Under the pieces are notes generated by a model. The model was not told the DNA's origin and made no database searches. It saw only the letters and a program-made list of their open reading frames with translations. Shown here one piece after another: positions 44,768 through 54,605 of a DNA stretch of 64,000 bases (positions are counted from its first letter, which is position 1; the number at the start of each line of letters is the position of its first letter). The stretch is taken from positions 150,549-214,548 of the forward strand of contig NZ_JAUEPM010000007.1 in the NCBI RefSeq assembly GCF_030406385.1, written 5' to 3'. Made by a program: the position numbers and the translations under genes. The stretch is from Microbacterium oryzae. Lineage in GTDB: Bacteria > Actinomycetota > Actinomycetes > Actinomycetales > Microbacteriaceae.

Positions 44768-46035
44768 GCTTTTACCACTTTCGGATAAGGGAAGTTGTCG
44801 GCTGTTTGCGCCTCTCGTAAGGCGAGCACCGCCTGGGCAACGAGACAAAAGGTAAAGATCGGAAAACCTCGGTTTTCAAGCGGAAACCCATTGAGTAAGA
44901 GCACGGCGGCCATGGATATCGCGACCCAAACGGAGGTGCTGATGATCTCGTCCGACCGCGCCATGACAGTCGTAGCTCTTACGAGTGCGATGATCGCAAG
45001 GACCAGGACAGCAGTCCCAAGCAGACCGAACTTCGCGAGAACCACGAAGGGCGAATCCAACGTGAAGATCGACCCCGTTACCGCCCCAGTTGTAACTGAA
45101 GGAAAAGGCTGCCCCCACCCTCTCCCCCACAAGAAGTTCTCTTCCCATATTTGCAACGTCCAGTCGTAAGCGCGTAGCCGTTCCACGGCGGAACCGTCCG
45201 TGGCGAAGACTGCCCAGCCGTACTCGTAAAGGCGGGAAAACCACTGAAACCTATCCGCCGCAATTCCATTGCCCGCGAGCGTTGGTGACGCGGCCAACGC
45301 CAGCGCGCCCGTTGCAAGTCCAGCTACGCACAGCGCCAGCACCCGAATGACGCGACCGAATCGAACAATCGCCAAGAAGCCCGCGAATAATACCCCGACG
45401 ATCAGGAGAATCCAGATCGTGCGGCCGCCCGACAGAACTAGAATTCCTCCCACTGCGAACGCGCTGACAAGCGCGCCGATATTCGGACGACGGGGCGCAC
45501 AGAAAAGCGCGAGTCCCAGCGCGATGGCGGGCATGGGAACGAAGCTCGATGCGAGGCCGACCGATTCGATATCGAGCCCTTCAGCGCCGCGCCGTTGAAG
45601 CCATGTGAAAGTAAAAGAGACCGCTCCAAAGACCCCTATCGTCCACACAGTTCCGAGCAGAGCACGCCGGCGAGCAGCCATACCAAAATCAGACCCAATC
45701 AGAACCGCGACGGGGAACATTATGTAGGTGAGGGCATCTCTAACCCAATCTTGAAGCGCAGTTTCCGGTGTCCATATCAGCGACGCGGCCCCGAGTGCCA
45801 GCAAACCGATCACGAGCACCACGCTGAGAACAAGCGGGCCCGGCAGCTTTATAGCCGCGCTCGAGATGCGGGCAGCGCGTCGCAGTCGAATAGCGCTAAC
45901 GCCTGCGAACAGAGTAGCCACACTCAGAAACAGAAGCTTGGTAGACACAGGAACTAACACATTCTGAACCACCAGCACGTAACCAGCGGCGAATAGTAAC
46001 CCGCGGACGATCGCGGCGTTGGAGCCCTTCTTCAT
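44764..46035 (-). CDS. O-antigen ligase/Wzy-like polysaccharide polymerase
   Basis: A 423-residue protein with about 11 membrane helices and a large extracytoplasmic loop late in the sequence (around WTLQIWEENFLWGRGWGQPF), the layout of Wzy/WaaL proteins. The WGRGWGQ segment resembles the conserved loop of the O-antigen ligase domain. It would join repeat units flipped by the transporter encoded just upstream. Only the topology and neighbours support polymerase over ligase. Confidence 0.82.
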   Translation of the reverse strand: MKKGSNAAIVRGLLFAAGYVLVVQNVLVPVSTKLLFLSVATLFAGVSAIRLRRAARISSAAIKLPGPLVLSVVLVIGLLALGAASLIWTPETALQDWVRDALTYIMFPVAVLIGSDFGMAARRRALLGTVWTIGVFGAVSFTFTWLQRRGAEGLDIESVGLASSFVPMPAIALGLALFCAPRRPNIGALVSAFAVGGILVLSGGRTIWILLIVGVLFAGFLAIVRFGRVIRVLALCVAGLATGALALAASPTLAGNGIAADRFQWFSRLYEYGWAVFATDGSAVERLRAYDWTLQIWEENFLWGRGWGQPFPSVTTGAVTGSIFTLDSPFVVLAKFGLLGTAVLVLAIIALVRATTVMARSDEIISTSVWVAISMAAVLLLNGFPLENRGFPIFTFCLVAQAVLALREAQTADNFPYPKVVKA

Positions 46036-46039
46036 TGCA

Positions 46040-47362
46040 TTACCCGTCCCAACGCGCTACGACTGCAAGGCTCAAAAGGGAGGCCAATAGAACGGCACCC
46101 AGCACGACGAGGCCAGACTGGAGGAACTGCGATGCGGCAATGGACGCGCTCGAAGCGGTCGTGAAGAAGAGCACCCACAGGAGGCTGGCGTTACGACCAG
46201 TCCGCATTAGCCAGGCCGCTCGCCCCAGTCCGAAGATCACCTTCCATCCCGCTACTGCGCACACTAGGGTCGTGATGTCGCCGGTGAACGAAGCGAGGGC
46301 AGCGCACGCTGTACCCACCGTGTCGACAATGTTGAAGGCGGTTCCCTGCCACCACCGGCCCTGGGCTTGCTGGAGGCCGTCGAGGATGGGCGTCATCATA
46401 CGAACTGGAAGACTGGCAAGCAAGATCACGACAGCCCCAGATGCGGCCACCCATTGCCCACCGAGGACTCCTGCGAATAGTGGCATGAAGAGTGAGAACG
46501 CAGCGCTCACCGCCGTCACCACGAGCACAAAGAACTGACAAAGTCTGAGGCTCAAAGCAACTCTCTCTTCGGGTCGCGTGTCTGCCAGCGTGCTGAGCGA
46601 GACCCGGGCAAGCGGTACTGACACGAGGCCGCTCAGCCCAAGGCTAATCTGGTACGCGAAGTAGTAGACGCCAAGAACCTCCGCTGATGCGCCGAACTGA
46701 GCAACTACGAAACTCGCTTGGAGCGGGAGAGTTATGAATAGTGAGTTCACCCCCCATTTCAGCCGAATATGCCGCGTCGGCGCTTCAGATGTTCCTTGCC
46801 CCGCTCCTTCTTGGCGCGGCAACCGGCGAAAAATAGCCAGGTCCATGATCGCGTAGAATACGACCGTGGATACCGCAAACGCCAACGCGGACTGGAGGGT
46901 CAGAGCCAGGATCAAGCCGACTGCTACCTTCGACACCGCAGCGAGCACCTGAGCGAGAACGACTCGTCGATAAAGTTTCAACTTCACGCCGGACGAGTAC
47001 ATCAACTCCGCGTCTCCAACGAGCGGAATCGTCAGCGCAGAAATTACCGCCAATATCGCAACCTCCGGTCGCCCTGATATGAGGTAAATTCCCGCTATTA
47101 CCGTTCCGCCGCAAGCCAAGACAGTGTTTACGTTCAGGATCGCACGGCGTGTTCCGCTAAATGTGCCCCCTTGACCGCTCAAATAACCGTTGACTTCTCC
47201 AAAATTCGCGAGTCCGGTGAGGATGGCGATTACGGAGGTAGCCGCAGCCCAGTACCCGAATTCTGCGGGTGTCAGCCATAGGGCTAATAAAAGCTGTCCG
47301 ACTGCCGCGAGCGCGCGCGCTGCTGCAGTTCCTAGGGAAAGCCGGAGAATGCCCCTAAGCAC
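46040..47362 (-). CDS. Polysaccharide flippase (Wzx-like, MOP superfamily)
   Basis: A 440-residue protein with 12-14 membrane helices and the MOP/Wzx N-terminus (LSLGTAAARALAAVGQLLLA, then LTPAEFGYWAAA). It would flip lipid-linked repeat units across the membrane. GTG at 47362 begins six bases after the previous gene. The pairing with a Wzy-like gene four bases downstream is the standard Wzx/Wzy-dependent arrangement. Confidence 0.88.
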   Translation of the reverse strand: MLRGILRLSLGTAAARALAAVGQLLLALWLTPAEFGYWAAATSVIAILTGLANFGEVNGYLSGQGGTFSGTRRAILNVNTVLACGGTVIAGIYLISGRPEVAILAVISALTIPLVGDAELMYSSGVKLKLYRRVVLAQVLAAVSKVAVGLILALTLQSALAFAVSTVVFYAIMDLAIFRRLPRQEGAGQGTSEAPTRHIRLKWGVNSLFITLPLQASFVVAQFGASAEVLGVYYFAYQISLGLSGLVSVPLARVSLSTLADTRPEERVALSLRLCQFFVLVVTAVSAAFSLFMPLFAGVLGGQWVAASGAVVILLASLPVRMMTPILDGLQQAQGRWWQGTAFNIVDTVGTACAALASFTGDITTLVCAVAGWKVIFGLGRAAWLMRTGRNASLLWVLFFTTASSASIAASQFLQSGLVVLGAVLLASLLSLAVVARWDG

Positions 47363-47368
47363 TACCTG

Positions 47369-48346
47369 CTACCTTTTCCCGTCGATGAATCTAACATTCG
47401 GCACGCCCTCTAGCGAGCGGCGATACACGCCACCCAGCTTGTAGTACCCCGCCTCCACCATCACAACGCTCTTCCCCATGATTGCTGCGGGAAGCGCCAC
47501 GTGCAGCCGGTTGGTAATCACCGTCTCACTTCGCACGATGGTCGAGCAGTACTGGTCGAACGTCGCGAATTGACGGGCGCTGATGTCCACAGACAGCGCA
47601 TTTCTCGCCGGCGAACCTGCTTGGGCCGCAAGCTTCAGTGCTGCTTCACGGTTGCGACGTCTCCGCACCATCCGGGAGGCTCGAGTATAGGCCGGACCAT
47701 ACGGGACTCGATCAGCGAGGCGATGCAGCAGCGAGGAAGCGCCATTCCCCCCGGCGGCTCCCTGATTCAGCGAAGACGCTTCCCGGTCGATGCGCGCCGC
47801 GATAAGGGTCGGGACTGAACGGCCCGTTGACGACCGCAAGATGTCCGGAACGAACTCGTGCCCTGACGCGACGACGTCATGATCGACCTCCAGGCGCACT
47901 CCCGCGCGCCGAAGAGAATCTCCCCAGAGCTTGCGCAGGTGCTCATATGACGGGTGCTCACGGAGAAGAAGAAGAGTGTCCGCGGTTCGATCGGTGAAAA
48001 GTAGGGAGGGGTCCTCGGTTGGGAAATAAGCGGACGAAGGAAAGATAACGACCGGCACGTCTTCGAAGCCTCTGAGGCGCTCGCTTAGTCGCTTCGGGAA
48101 AGAGTAAACCTCTAGAAGCGCCCCGGAAGGTGGCACAATAACGACGTCCGGATCGGAGTCAACTACGGCGATACTCATCTGTTCGAGGATGCGGTAGAAC
48201 ACCGCGTGCATGAGGTCGTCGCCGTTGTTCCCGAGTGCGCGCCCGGTTGTGCCGGCCGTGGAGACGACTAGAGCTCGGGCGCCACGGTACGGTCGGAGAT
48301 GCTCAGTGAGCGATAGCAGGCTAGGAAAGCCGCCTTCGGCGTCCAT
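47369..48346 (-). CDS. Second polysaccharide pyruvyltransferase family protein
   Basis: A 325-residue protein of the same superfamily. It has RALGNNGDDLMHAVFYRILEQ near the start, equivalent to the NxGD motif, and the C-terminal VITNRLHVALPAAIMGKSVV followed by YYKLGGVY. ATG at 48346 is chosen because AAGGA lies seven bases upstream and overlaps the end of the previous gene; GTG at 48364 is possible. The central region is little conserved, so it may transfer something other than pyruvate. Confidence 0.78.
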   Translation of the reverse strand: MDAEGGFPSLLSLTEHLRPYRGARALVVSTAGTTGRALGNNGDDLMHAVFYRILEQMSIAVVDSDPDVVIVPPSGALLEVYSFPKRLSERLRGFEDVPVVIFPSSAYFPTEDPSLLFTDRTADTLLLLREHPSYEHLRKLWGDSLRRAGVRLEVDHDVVASGHEFVPDILRSSTGRSVPTLIAARIDREASSLNQGAAGGNGASSLLHRLADRVPYGPAYTRASRMVRRRRNREAALKLAAQAGSPARNALSVDISARQFATFDQYCSTIVRSETVITNRLHVALPAAIMGKSVVMVEAGYYKLGGVYRRSLEGVPNVRFIDGKR

Positions 48347-48356
48347 GAAGGTGTCC

Positions 48357-49481
48357 TTAATCACGTGCGATTCCAACTTTCCGCGTGTATTCCCTGGCCA
48401 CCGCTTCCGGGCTCAGCTGCGAAGAAGCGAATTCGCGAGCCGAACGGGTTGCGCGTTCATACTCCCCCGGCTCGACAAGCGACAAGACCGCTGAAGCTAT
48501 GTCTGCCGCCTCGGGGGCGACCACACGTCCCGCGCGCGACGCGCGTACAAGCTCCCCCATCCCACCAGCCGCGGAGACCACAGCCGGGGTCCCGGTTGCG
48601 AGTGCTTCCGTGAGCGCCCCGGGAAGGCCCTCTCTCGCGGAAGGAAGGACCAGAACATCGAAGGTGCTAAAGGCTCGCGTCACGTCCCGCGTGAAGCCGT
48701 GAAAATATACGGCCAGTTGCGAACTGTGCGCGGCGGCTAGCGACTTGAGTGAGGCCGCTACTGCGTGCGACGCGAACGGCCCATAGTAGTGAACCTCGAC
48801 CTCGCGACCGCGCTCGCGTATGAGCGAAGCCGCCTCCATCAGCAGGTGCGGGTTCTTAAGCGGACCAAGTTTCCCGACGAAGCCAAGACGTATTGGGTCG
48901 GCGCTGCCCCGCTTTCGTACTGGGACATCAAGCATGCGCGGGTCCGCGGGATTCGCAAGCCGCGTGATCCTCGATTGCGGCAAGCCGAGGTCTTTCAGCT
49001 CCTCCACGATTCCCTCGGAGAGCGCCAATCCTGCTCGAGCGCGCGAGACCACCCGTCGCGCGACCCAACGCTTGACGGGCGCGTGTTTGAGGCCTCCCAA
49101 GTCACCGGACTCTAACACGGGAACGATAACGACCTGACCACGCCTGGCGAATAGCGCTGGGACTAGGTTCGTCGTGTACGAGCCATGAAGATGCACTACA
49201 TCCAAATTGAACCGATGGCATAGCAACCACGTTGATACTTTGACGACCCAACGCGCCTGCTCAAGACGCCCAAACCGGGCAGAGCGCACTCCAGCTACCA
49301 CACGGTCTGCCCACGCTGGCCGGGCCTCTTCACCACGATCTCGGTAAAGAAGCGTGATATTCACCGCCGGGCAGTCAGTCTTCACTGAGCCCCAGAGTCG
49401 GTTCAGAAAGGTGAGCGGACCGCTGTAGCCGCCGCTCGCCCCCCAGGGGGACAATATGGCCACCCGTGCATTGAAATTCAT
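48357..49481 (-). CDS. Glycosyltransferase family 4 (GT-B)
   Basis: A 374-residue GT-B enzyme. N-terminal ILSPWGASGGYSGPLTFLNR is the acceptor-side glycine loop; the C-terminal domain has IRLGFVGKLGPLKNPHLLME and the EX7E motif in SAREGLPGALTEALATGTPA. It acts in the cytoplasm on the growing repeat unit. It lies in the minus-strand operon between another GT4 and the second pyruvyltransferase-like gene. Confidence 0.88.
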   Translation of the reverse strand: MNFNARVAILSPWGASGGYSGPLTFLNRLWGSVKTDCPAVNITLLYRDRGEEARPAWADRVVAGVRSARFGRLEQARWVVKVSTWLLCHRFNLDVVHLHGSYTTNLVPALFARRGQVVIVPVLESGDLGGLKHAPVKRWVARRVVSRARAGLALSEGIVEELKDLGLPQSRITRLANPADPRMLDVPVRKRGSADPIRLGFVGKLGPLKNPHLLMEAASLIRERGREVEVHYYGPFASHAVAASLKSLAAAHSSQLAVYFHGFTRDVTRAFSTFDVLVLPSAREGLPGALTEALATGTPAVVSAAGGMGELVRASRAGRVVAPEAADIASAVLSLVEPGEYERATRSAREFASSQLSPEAVAREYTRKVGIARD

Positions 49482-49515
49482 CGAGTTCGCCTCTCGTGTA
49501 CGCGCGACACGGCAC

Positions 49516-50652
49516 TCACTCGCTAGTGCTTTCGGTGTAGCTCGATACTAGCGCATCACCAATTGCTTCCATCGAGAAGTGCCGCCGGACAGCTAGACGT
49601 GCGCGCTCACCCATCCGCTTGCGCAACGCGGGATCCTCAATCAGGTTTTTGATCGCAGGAACCAGCGAACGTTCATGCTCATCGATCACGATTCCTGCTT
49701 GGAATTCCTCGATGAGAGGCGCGAGCCCGCAGCTCGAAGTCACGATAACCGGTTTCCCCAATGACATAGCCTCCAAAACCGCCATGGGGAACGGCTCATC
49801 GATAGAAGGAAGAACAAAGACGTCGCATTGAAGTATCCGCGCGAGCGTATCGGCAGGCGGGATCGCACCCTCGAGCGTAAGGGAATCGGGAGCAGGATCG
49901 GCATACAAAATCGACTCGATCTTGCTCCTGCTCCCGCCGTCGGGGCCGACGATTGAAAAGCGCGCCTTACCTTTCAGGACGTCCACGAGTTCCTGCGCTG
50001 CTGCGGCAAACAGCTCCGGGCGCTTCCGTGGGTGCAGTCGCGAAAGATATAGAACTTCCACGGTATCGGATGGTTCGACTGCGCGTAAAGCCTCCGGTAT
50101 CGCCAATGGCACGCCGTTCACTAAGGGCCGAAGCAAGGCGGAGGGTGTACGCATCGCAAGGAGATCGTTCTTCTCGCGAGGGGTGAGGTAGAAAATCGCC
50201 CGAGCGTCGTGCAGGCTTCTGTTCACGAACGCAACGTCGAAGAGCCTGAACGCCGGGCTAGTTTTCGGACTAATCATGCCGTGGCACTGGAGTACGTACG
50301 GAACACGTGCCTTCCGTACAGCGTGCGCGGCGAGCGGCACGACAAAATCCCTGGCGAAGTGGATGTGAGCGACGTCGAAGCCCGCCGCGTTCTTACGCAG
50401 CCAGCTCTGCATGCTAGGGGCGTAGAAGGATCCGAATCCGCCGCCGGGTAGGACCGGCCCTGCTCTGAACAGCCTCGCCGGGACTCCTTCGACCTCGCTC
50501 GGGAGAGCGCGGTCGAACCCGCTTGCGCCAGCCACAAGACGAACCTCGTGACCCCGCCCTATTAGCTCCTTTGACTGATTGACCGCCACCCGGAGAGGGC
50601 CCCCGTATGCTCCATCCGGAGACACGTTGGCGACGACTTGAAGTATTCTCAC
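49516..50652 (-). CDS. Glycosyltransferase family 4 (GT-B)
   Basis: A 378-residue GT-B enzyme. MRILQVVANVSPDGAYGGPL opens the first Rossmann domain; VEVLYLSRLHPRKRPELF and the EX7E region DEPFPMAVLEAMSLGKPVIV define the nucleotide-sugar domain. Its ATG overlaps the stop of the acetyltransferase gene by four bases. Donor and linkage cannot be predicted. Confidence 0.88.
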   Translation of the reverse strand: MRILQVVANVSPDGAYGGPLRVAVNQSKELIGRGHEVRLVAGASGFDRALPSEVEGVPARLFRAGPVLPGGGFGSFYAPSMQSWLRKNAAGFDVAHIHFARDFVVPLAAHAVRKARVPYVLQCHGMISPKTSPAFRLFDVAFVNRSLHDARAIFYLTPREKNDLLAMRTPSALLRPLVNGVPLAIPEALRAVEPSDTVEVLYLSRLHPRKRPELFAAAAQELVDVLKGKARFSIVGPDGGSRSKIESILYADPAPDSLTLEGAIPPADTLARILQCDVFVLPSIDEPFPMAVLEAMSLGKPVIVTSSCGLAPLIEEFQAGIVIDEHERSLVPAIKNLIEDPALRKRMGERARLAVRRHFSMEAIGDALVSSYTESTSE

Positions 50653-51224
50653 TCTTCAATCCCTTTACCGCCTGGGAACCGCTCGCTGGTTTCCCACTCC
50701 AGCGCTCTTTGAGCGACGACCCCCGCGGGCAAAGAGCGATCGACGACAGTGCCCGGCGCGACGACCGTAGAGGCGCCGATATGGACGCCACCGAGAACCA
50801 TGCATCGGCTGGTCACCCATACTCCCTCAGCAATATGAATTGGCTTGGTAACCAATGCCATTTCTTTGCGGTGCCGGTGACTTCCAGTGGTCAACATGGT
50901 CTCTTGCGAGATGACCACGTCGTGCTCGATATGGATGTGGTCCTGGTTGTGGAACCACACTCCTTCGCCTATCCAAGAGCGATCACCGATGTGAAGTTTC
51001 CATGGGAATTTGACTCGCGTGCGCGGCCGAAAGATGACACCGTCGCCAATGTCGGCTCCGAAAGCACGCAATACTCGGACTCGAAGGCTGGAACTGATCT
51101 GCCACGCATTCGTGACGAACAAGAGTTCACAGACACCCCAGAGGTAGACGACCCAGCGCGGTCGGTCCCAGCTGGCCCTCTCCCCAGGAGCCTTTGATAG
51201 ATCGATGACGGGAATCTCGGTCAA
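50649..51224 (-). CDS. WcaF-like polysaccharide O-acetyltransferase (left-handed beta-helix)
   Basis: A 191-residue protein with an N-terminal amphipathic part (SWDRPRWVVYLWGVCELL) and hexapeptide repeats forming a left-handed beta-helix, including FGADIGDGVIFRPRTRVKFP and VWVTSRCMVLGGVHIGAST. It matches colanic-acid WcaF-type acetyltransferases, which O-acetylate a sugar of the repeat unit with acetyl-CoA. TTG at 51224 is chosen as start (AAGGA six bases upstream); the open frame upstream runs into the divergent gene. It is the first gene of the minus-strand operon. Confidence 0.8.
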   Translation of the reverse strand: MTEIPVIDLSKAPGERASWDRPRWVVYLWGVCELLFVTNAWQISSSLRVRVLRAFGADIGDGVIFRPRTRVKFPWKLHIGDRSWIGEGVWFHNQDHIHIEHDVVISQETMLTTGSHRHRKEMALVTKPIHIAEGVWVTSRCMVLGGVHIGASTVVAPGTVVDRSLPAGVVAQRALEWETSERFPGGKGIEE

Positions 51225-51276
51225 CGCAGTTCCTTCTCGGCAAGGGCGGACTGGAGTCCACGATAGTCTGGGATAT

Positions 51277-52554
51277 ATGACGCGCGCCCACCCCCAGGTT
51301 GTGCTCCTCGGGATCAACTACCCGCCGGAGCCCACCGGTATCTCGCCATACACGGGCGCGCTCGCCTCGGGCTTGACTAGACGAGGCTACCCGGCGGCCG
51401 CGATCACGACACATCCGCACTACCCGGACTGGCGGGTCAGAGACGGCTACGGCCAGTGGACGCGGCACGACTTGGTGGATGGGGTTCCGGTGCGACGGCT
51501 CCGGCACTTCGTTCCGCGTCGCCCCAGGGGTGTGGCTCGAGCGATTTCCGAGCTCTCGTTCGGCCTCCGCCTGGCTCTGACCCCCTGGGGCAAGCCGGAC
51601 GCCGTCGTCGCGGTTTCGCCGGCGCTCTTCTCCTCGGCGGTGGCTGCATTCAGGGCTGGGTTGACCCATCGCGACGTCCCATTCATCGTGTGGGTACAGG
51701 ATCTCTACACGCAGGGCATGACTGAATTCCAGGGGAAGGCGAGCCTGTTCGTGCGCGGGGTCCGAGCTGTCGAGCGGTGGCTGCTGCAGCGCGCGGACCG
51801 CGTGGTCGTGATCCACGATCGCTTCGTCCCTCGCGTTCGGGACGATCTCGGGGTGAGCGCCGATCGGATTGCGGTCATCCGCAACTGGGCTCACCTCGCC
51901 CCGATGCTCCCGGCCGACATCGTGGCTGTGCGAGCGTCTCTGGGCTGGGCCGAGGATGAGACGGTCGTCTTGCACAGCGGCAACATGGGCATGAAGCAAG
52001 GCCTCGAGAACGTCATTGAGGCCGCGCGCATGGCGGACGAGCGACAGGAGCGGGTGCGCTTCGTGCTCATGGGCGATGGCTCCGCCCGCGCGACCTTGCA
52101 GAAGCTCGGCACGGGAGTGCACTCGCTCTCCCTGCTCCCGCCCCTTGATGATGCGGGCTTCGCGGCCGCTCTGCAGGCGGCCGATGTGCTCCTTGTGAAC
52201 GAGCGGCCGGGTGTCGCTGAGATGGCGGTGCCCAGCAAGCTCACGTCGTACTTCTCGGCGGGACGACCGGTACTGGCAGCGACGGATCCCGACGGCATCA
52301 CGGCCGAGGAGATTCGAAACGCGGGTGCCGGAGTCATCGTGCCCGCCGGTGATCCTTCCGCCCTTCTCGATGGCGCGATGACCCTTGCGGCGGATACGAA
52401 CAGATGCGCGTTGTACGGTAGGAGTGCTCTGGAATATCGGCAGACTGTTTTGTCCGCGGACTTCGCGATCGACACCTTCGCCCGCCTGATCGACGCGGCG
52501 TGCGAAAGCGGCAGCGAAGACAACGACGACGCCTCCGTCCACTCCAGGGTCTGA
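51277..52554 (+). CDS. Glycosyltransferase family 4, WcaI-like
   Basis: A 425-residue GT-B enzyme. QVVLLGINYPPEPTGISPYT followed by ALASGLTRRGYPAAAITTHPHYP is the typical N-terminus of the colanic-acid WcaI group, probable fucosyltransferases. The C-terminal domain has VVLHSGNMGMKQGLENVIEA and SYFSAGRPVLAATDPDG. ATG at 51277 is preferred to an in-frame ATG at 51205 because it begins the fold and avoids overlap with the divergent acetyltransferase. It lies just upstream of gmd and fcl, in line with GDP-fucose use. Confidence 0.85.
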   Translation: MTRAHPQVVLLGINYPPEPTGISPYTGALASGLTRRGYPAAAITTHPHYPDWRVRDGYGQWTRHDLVDGVPVRRLRHFVPRRPRGVARAISELSFGLRLALTPWGKPDAVVAVSPALFSSAVAAFRAGLTHRDVPFIVWVQDLYTQGMTEFQGKASLFVRGVRAVERWLLQRADRVVVIHDRFVPRVRDDLGVSADRIAVIRNWAHLAPMLPADIVAVRASLGWAEDETVVLHSGNMGMKQGLENVIEAARMADERQERVRFVLMGDGSARATLQKLGTGVHSLSLLPPLDDAGFAAALQAADVLLVNERPGVAEMAVPSKLTSYFSAGRPVLAATDPDGITAEEIRNAGAGVIVPAGDPSALLDGAMTLAADTNRCALYGRSALEYRQTVLSADFAIDTFARLIDAACESGSEDNDDASVHSRV

Positions 52555-52599
52555 TAGCCCCGCGGATCCCCCCTCCGCCCGTTCCACCAGGAGTCGGAA

Positions 52600-53628
52600 G
52601 TGACCAAGCGCGCCCTGATCACCGGGATCACCGGACAAGACGGTTCTTACCTCGCCGAGCTTCTGCTCGCGAAGGGGTACGAAGTACACGGGTTGATCCG
52701 CCGTGCCTCGACGTTCAACACACACCGCATTGACCACCTCTACGTCGATCCTCACGACCCGCGGGCGAAGCTGTTTCTTCATTACGGCGATCTCAGTGAC
52801 GGTGCTCGGCTGGTCACTCTCCTGAGCGCGATTCGCCCGGACGAGGTCTACAACCTCGCGGCGCAGTCACACGTTCGAGTTTCCTTCGACGAGCCCGAGC
52901 ACACTGCCGACACCACGGGCACGGGGACGATCCGCCTGCTGGAGGCCGTGCGGCTCGCAGGAATCGAAACGCGGTTCTACCAGGCCTCGTCTTCCGAGCT
53001 TTACGGGGCGACGCCGCCGCCCCAGAACGAGACCACCCCGTTCTATCCGCGCTCTCCCTATGCCGCAGCAAAGCTCTACAGCTACTGGATCACCAAGAAC
53101 TACCGCGAGGCGTACGACATGTTCGCCGTCAACGGGATCCTGTTCAATCACGAGTCGCCCCGCCGCGGCGAGACGTTCGTAACGCGCAAAATCACGCGAG
53201 CCGTGGCGAGAATCAAGGCCGGCCTGGAGAAGGAGGTTTACCTCGGCAACCTCGACTCCATTCGTGACTGGGGTTACGCGGCGGAGTACGTGGAGGGCAT
53301 GTGGCGCATGCTTCAGGTCGATGAGCCCGAAGACTTCGTGCTCGCCACCGGCGTGGGGTACACCATCAAGGACTTCCTCGAGGCCTCGTTCGGACACGTC
53401 GGACTCGACTGGCAGGAGTTCGTGCGCTTCGACGAGCGTTACCTGCGGCCCACGGAGGTCGACGCGCTCATTGGCGACCCGTCCAAGGCCGAGCAGAAGC
53501 TCGACTGGAAGGCGAGCGTCGACGGACTCCAGCTCGCGCGTCTTATGGTCGACGCCGATATCGAGGCTCTGCAGCACGAGGGGCGTGCATGGATCGATAC
53601 TGTTCCGCTCGCGTCGTGGGCAGCATGA
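52600..53628 (+). CDS. gmd: GDP-mannose 4,6-dehydratase
   Basis: A 342-residue extended short-chain dehydrogenase/reductase. [19 protein letters not shown] is the NADP-binding loop, [20 protein letters not shown] is specific to Gmd, and YxxxK occurs as [25 protein letters not shown] is another Gmd signature. It converts GDP-D-mannose to GDP-4-keto-6-deoxymannose, the first step to GDP-L-fucose. Start is GTG at 52600. The next gene, fcl, overlaps by four bases. Confidence 0.96.
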   Translation: MTKRALITGITGQDGSYLAELLLAKGYEVHGLIRRASTFNTHRIDHLYVDPHDPRAKLFLHYGDLSDGARLVTLLSAIRPDEVYNLAAQSHVRVSFDEPEHTADTTGTGTIRLLEAVRLAGIETRFYQASSSELYGATPPPQNETTPFYPRSPYAAAKLYSYWITKNYREAYDMFAVNGILFNHESPRRGETFVTRKITRAVARIKAGLEKEVYLGNLDSIRDWGYAAEYVEGMWRMLQVDEPEDFVLATGVGYTIKDFLEASFGHVGLDWQEFVRFDERYLRPTEVDALIGDPSKAEQKLDWKASVDGLQLARLMVDADIEALQHEGRAWIDTVPLASWAA

Positions 53629-54605
53629 CCGCGATCGACGGCGTGAGCTACTCCCCCGCGGAGCTCGACCGCGATTCGACTTTCTATGTCGCGGGCCATC
53701 GCGGACTCGTCGGCTCGGCGATCTGGCGACGACTGCAGGCGGGCGGCTTCACCAAGCTCATCGGCAAGACGTCGTCGGAGCTCGACCTCAAGGATCGGGA
53801 GGGGGTCTTCGCCTTCTTCCGCGAGAGTCGGCCGCGCTACGTCGCGCTCGCAGCGGCGAAAGTAGGCGGAATCCTCGCCAACAGCATGTACCCGGTCGAC
53901 TTCCTCAGCGACAACATCCGCATTCAGACGAACGTCATGGACGCGGCGCTCGAGGTCGGCGTCGAGCGTCTGCTCTTCCTCGGGTCCTCCTGCATTTACC
54001 CGAAGTTCGCAGAACAGCCAATCCGGGAGGACTCGCTCCTGACCGGCCATCTCGAGCCGACAAACGACGCCTACGCCATCGCGAAGATCGCGGGCATCCT
54101 GCACGTGCAGGCAGTTCGCCGCCAGTACGGCCTGCCCTGGATCTCCGCGATGCCCACGAACCTCTACGGTCCGAACGATAACTTCTCCCCCCAGGGCTCG
54201 CACGTGCTCCCGGCGCTGATCCGCCGGTATGACGAAGCGGCGAAGGAGGGCGCTGCGACAGTCACGAACTGGGGTACCGGGTCGCCACGCCGCGAGTTCC
54301 TGCACAGCGATGACATGGCCGACGCCAGTCTTCACCTGCTCGAGCACTACGACGGCCCCTCGCAGGTGAACGTGGGAACCGGAAGCGACGTCACGATCCG
54401 CGAGATCGCCGAGACGATCGCGGACGTCGTCGGGTATTCGGGCCCCACCCAGTGGGATACGTCGAAGCCCGACGGCACCCCGCAGAAACTGCTCGACGTG
54501 TCGCTTCTCGCTGACGCCGGCTGGACCTCCCGCATCTCCCTGCAAGACGGTCTGGAACGCACGGTCGCCTGGTATCGCGACAACGCGTCACGACTTCGAG
54601 AATGA
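53625..54605 (+). CDS. fcl: GDP-L-fucose synthase
   Basis: A 326-residue epimerase/reductase. [18 protein letters not shown] is the cofactor loop, [16 protein letters not shown] contains the conserved Cys, and YAIAK is the catalytic Yxxx[21 protein letters not shown] is diagnostic. It completes GDP-L-fucose synthesis from the Gmd product. ATG at 53625 overlaps the gmd stop (ATGA) and is preferred to an upstream in-frame ATG at 53589 inside gmd. Confidence 0.96.
   Translation: MTAIDGVSYSPAELDRDSTFYVAGHRGLVGSAIWRRLQAGGFTKLIGKTSSELDLKDREGVFAFFRESRPRYVALAAAKVGGILANSMYPVDFLSDNIRIQTNVMDAALEVGVERLLFLGSSCIYPKFAEQPIREDSLLTGHLEPTNDAYAIAKIAGILHVQAVRRQYGLPWISAMPTNLYGPNDNFSPQGSHVLPALIRRYDEAAKEGAATVTNWGTGSPRREFLHSDDMADASLHLLEHYDGPSQVNVGTGSDVTIREIAETIADVVGYSGPTQWDTSKPDGTPQKLLDVSLLADAGWTSRISLQDGLERTVAWYRDNASRLRE

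Noticed and set aside
51127..52782. 551-codon minus-strand frame opposite a glycosyltransferase
   Set aside because: The plus strand encodes a full GT-B protein followed by gmd.
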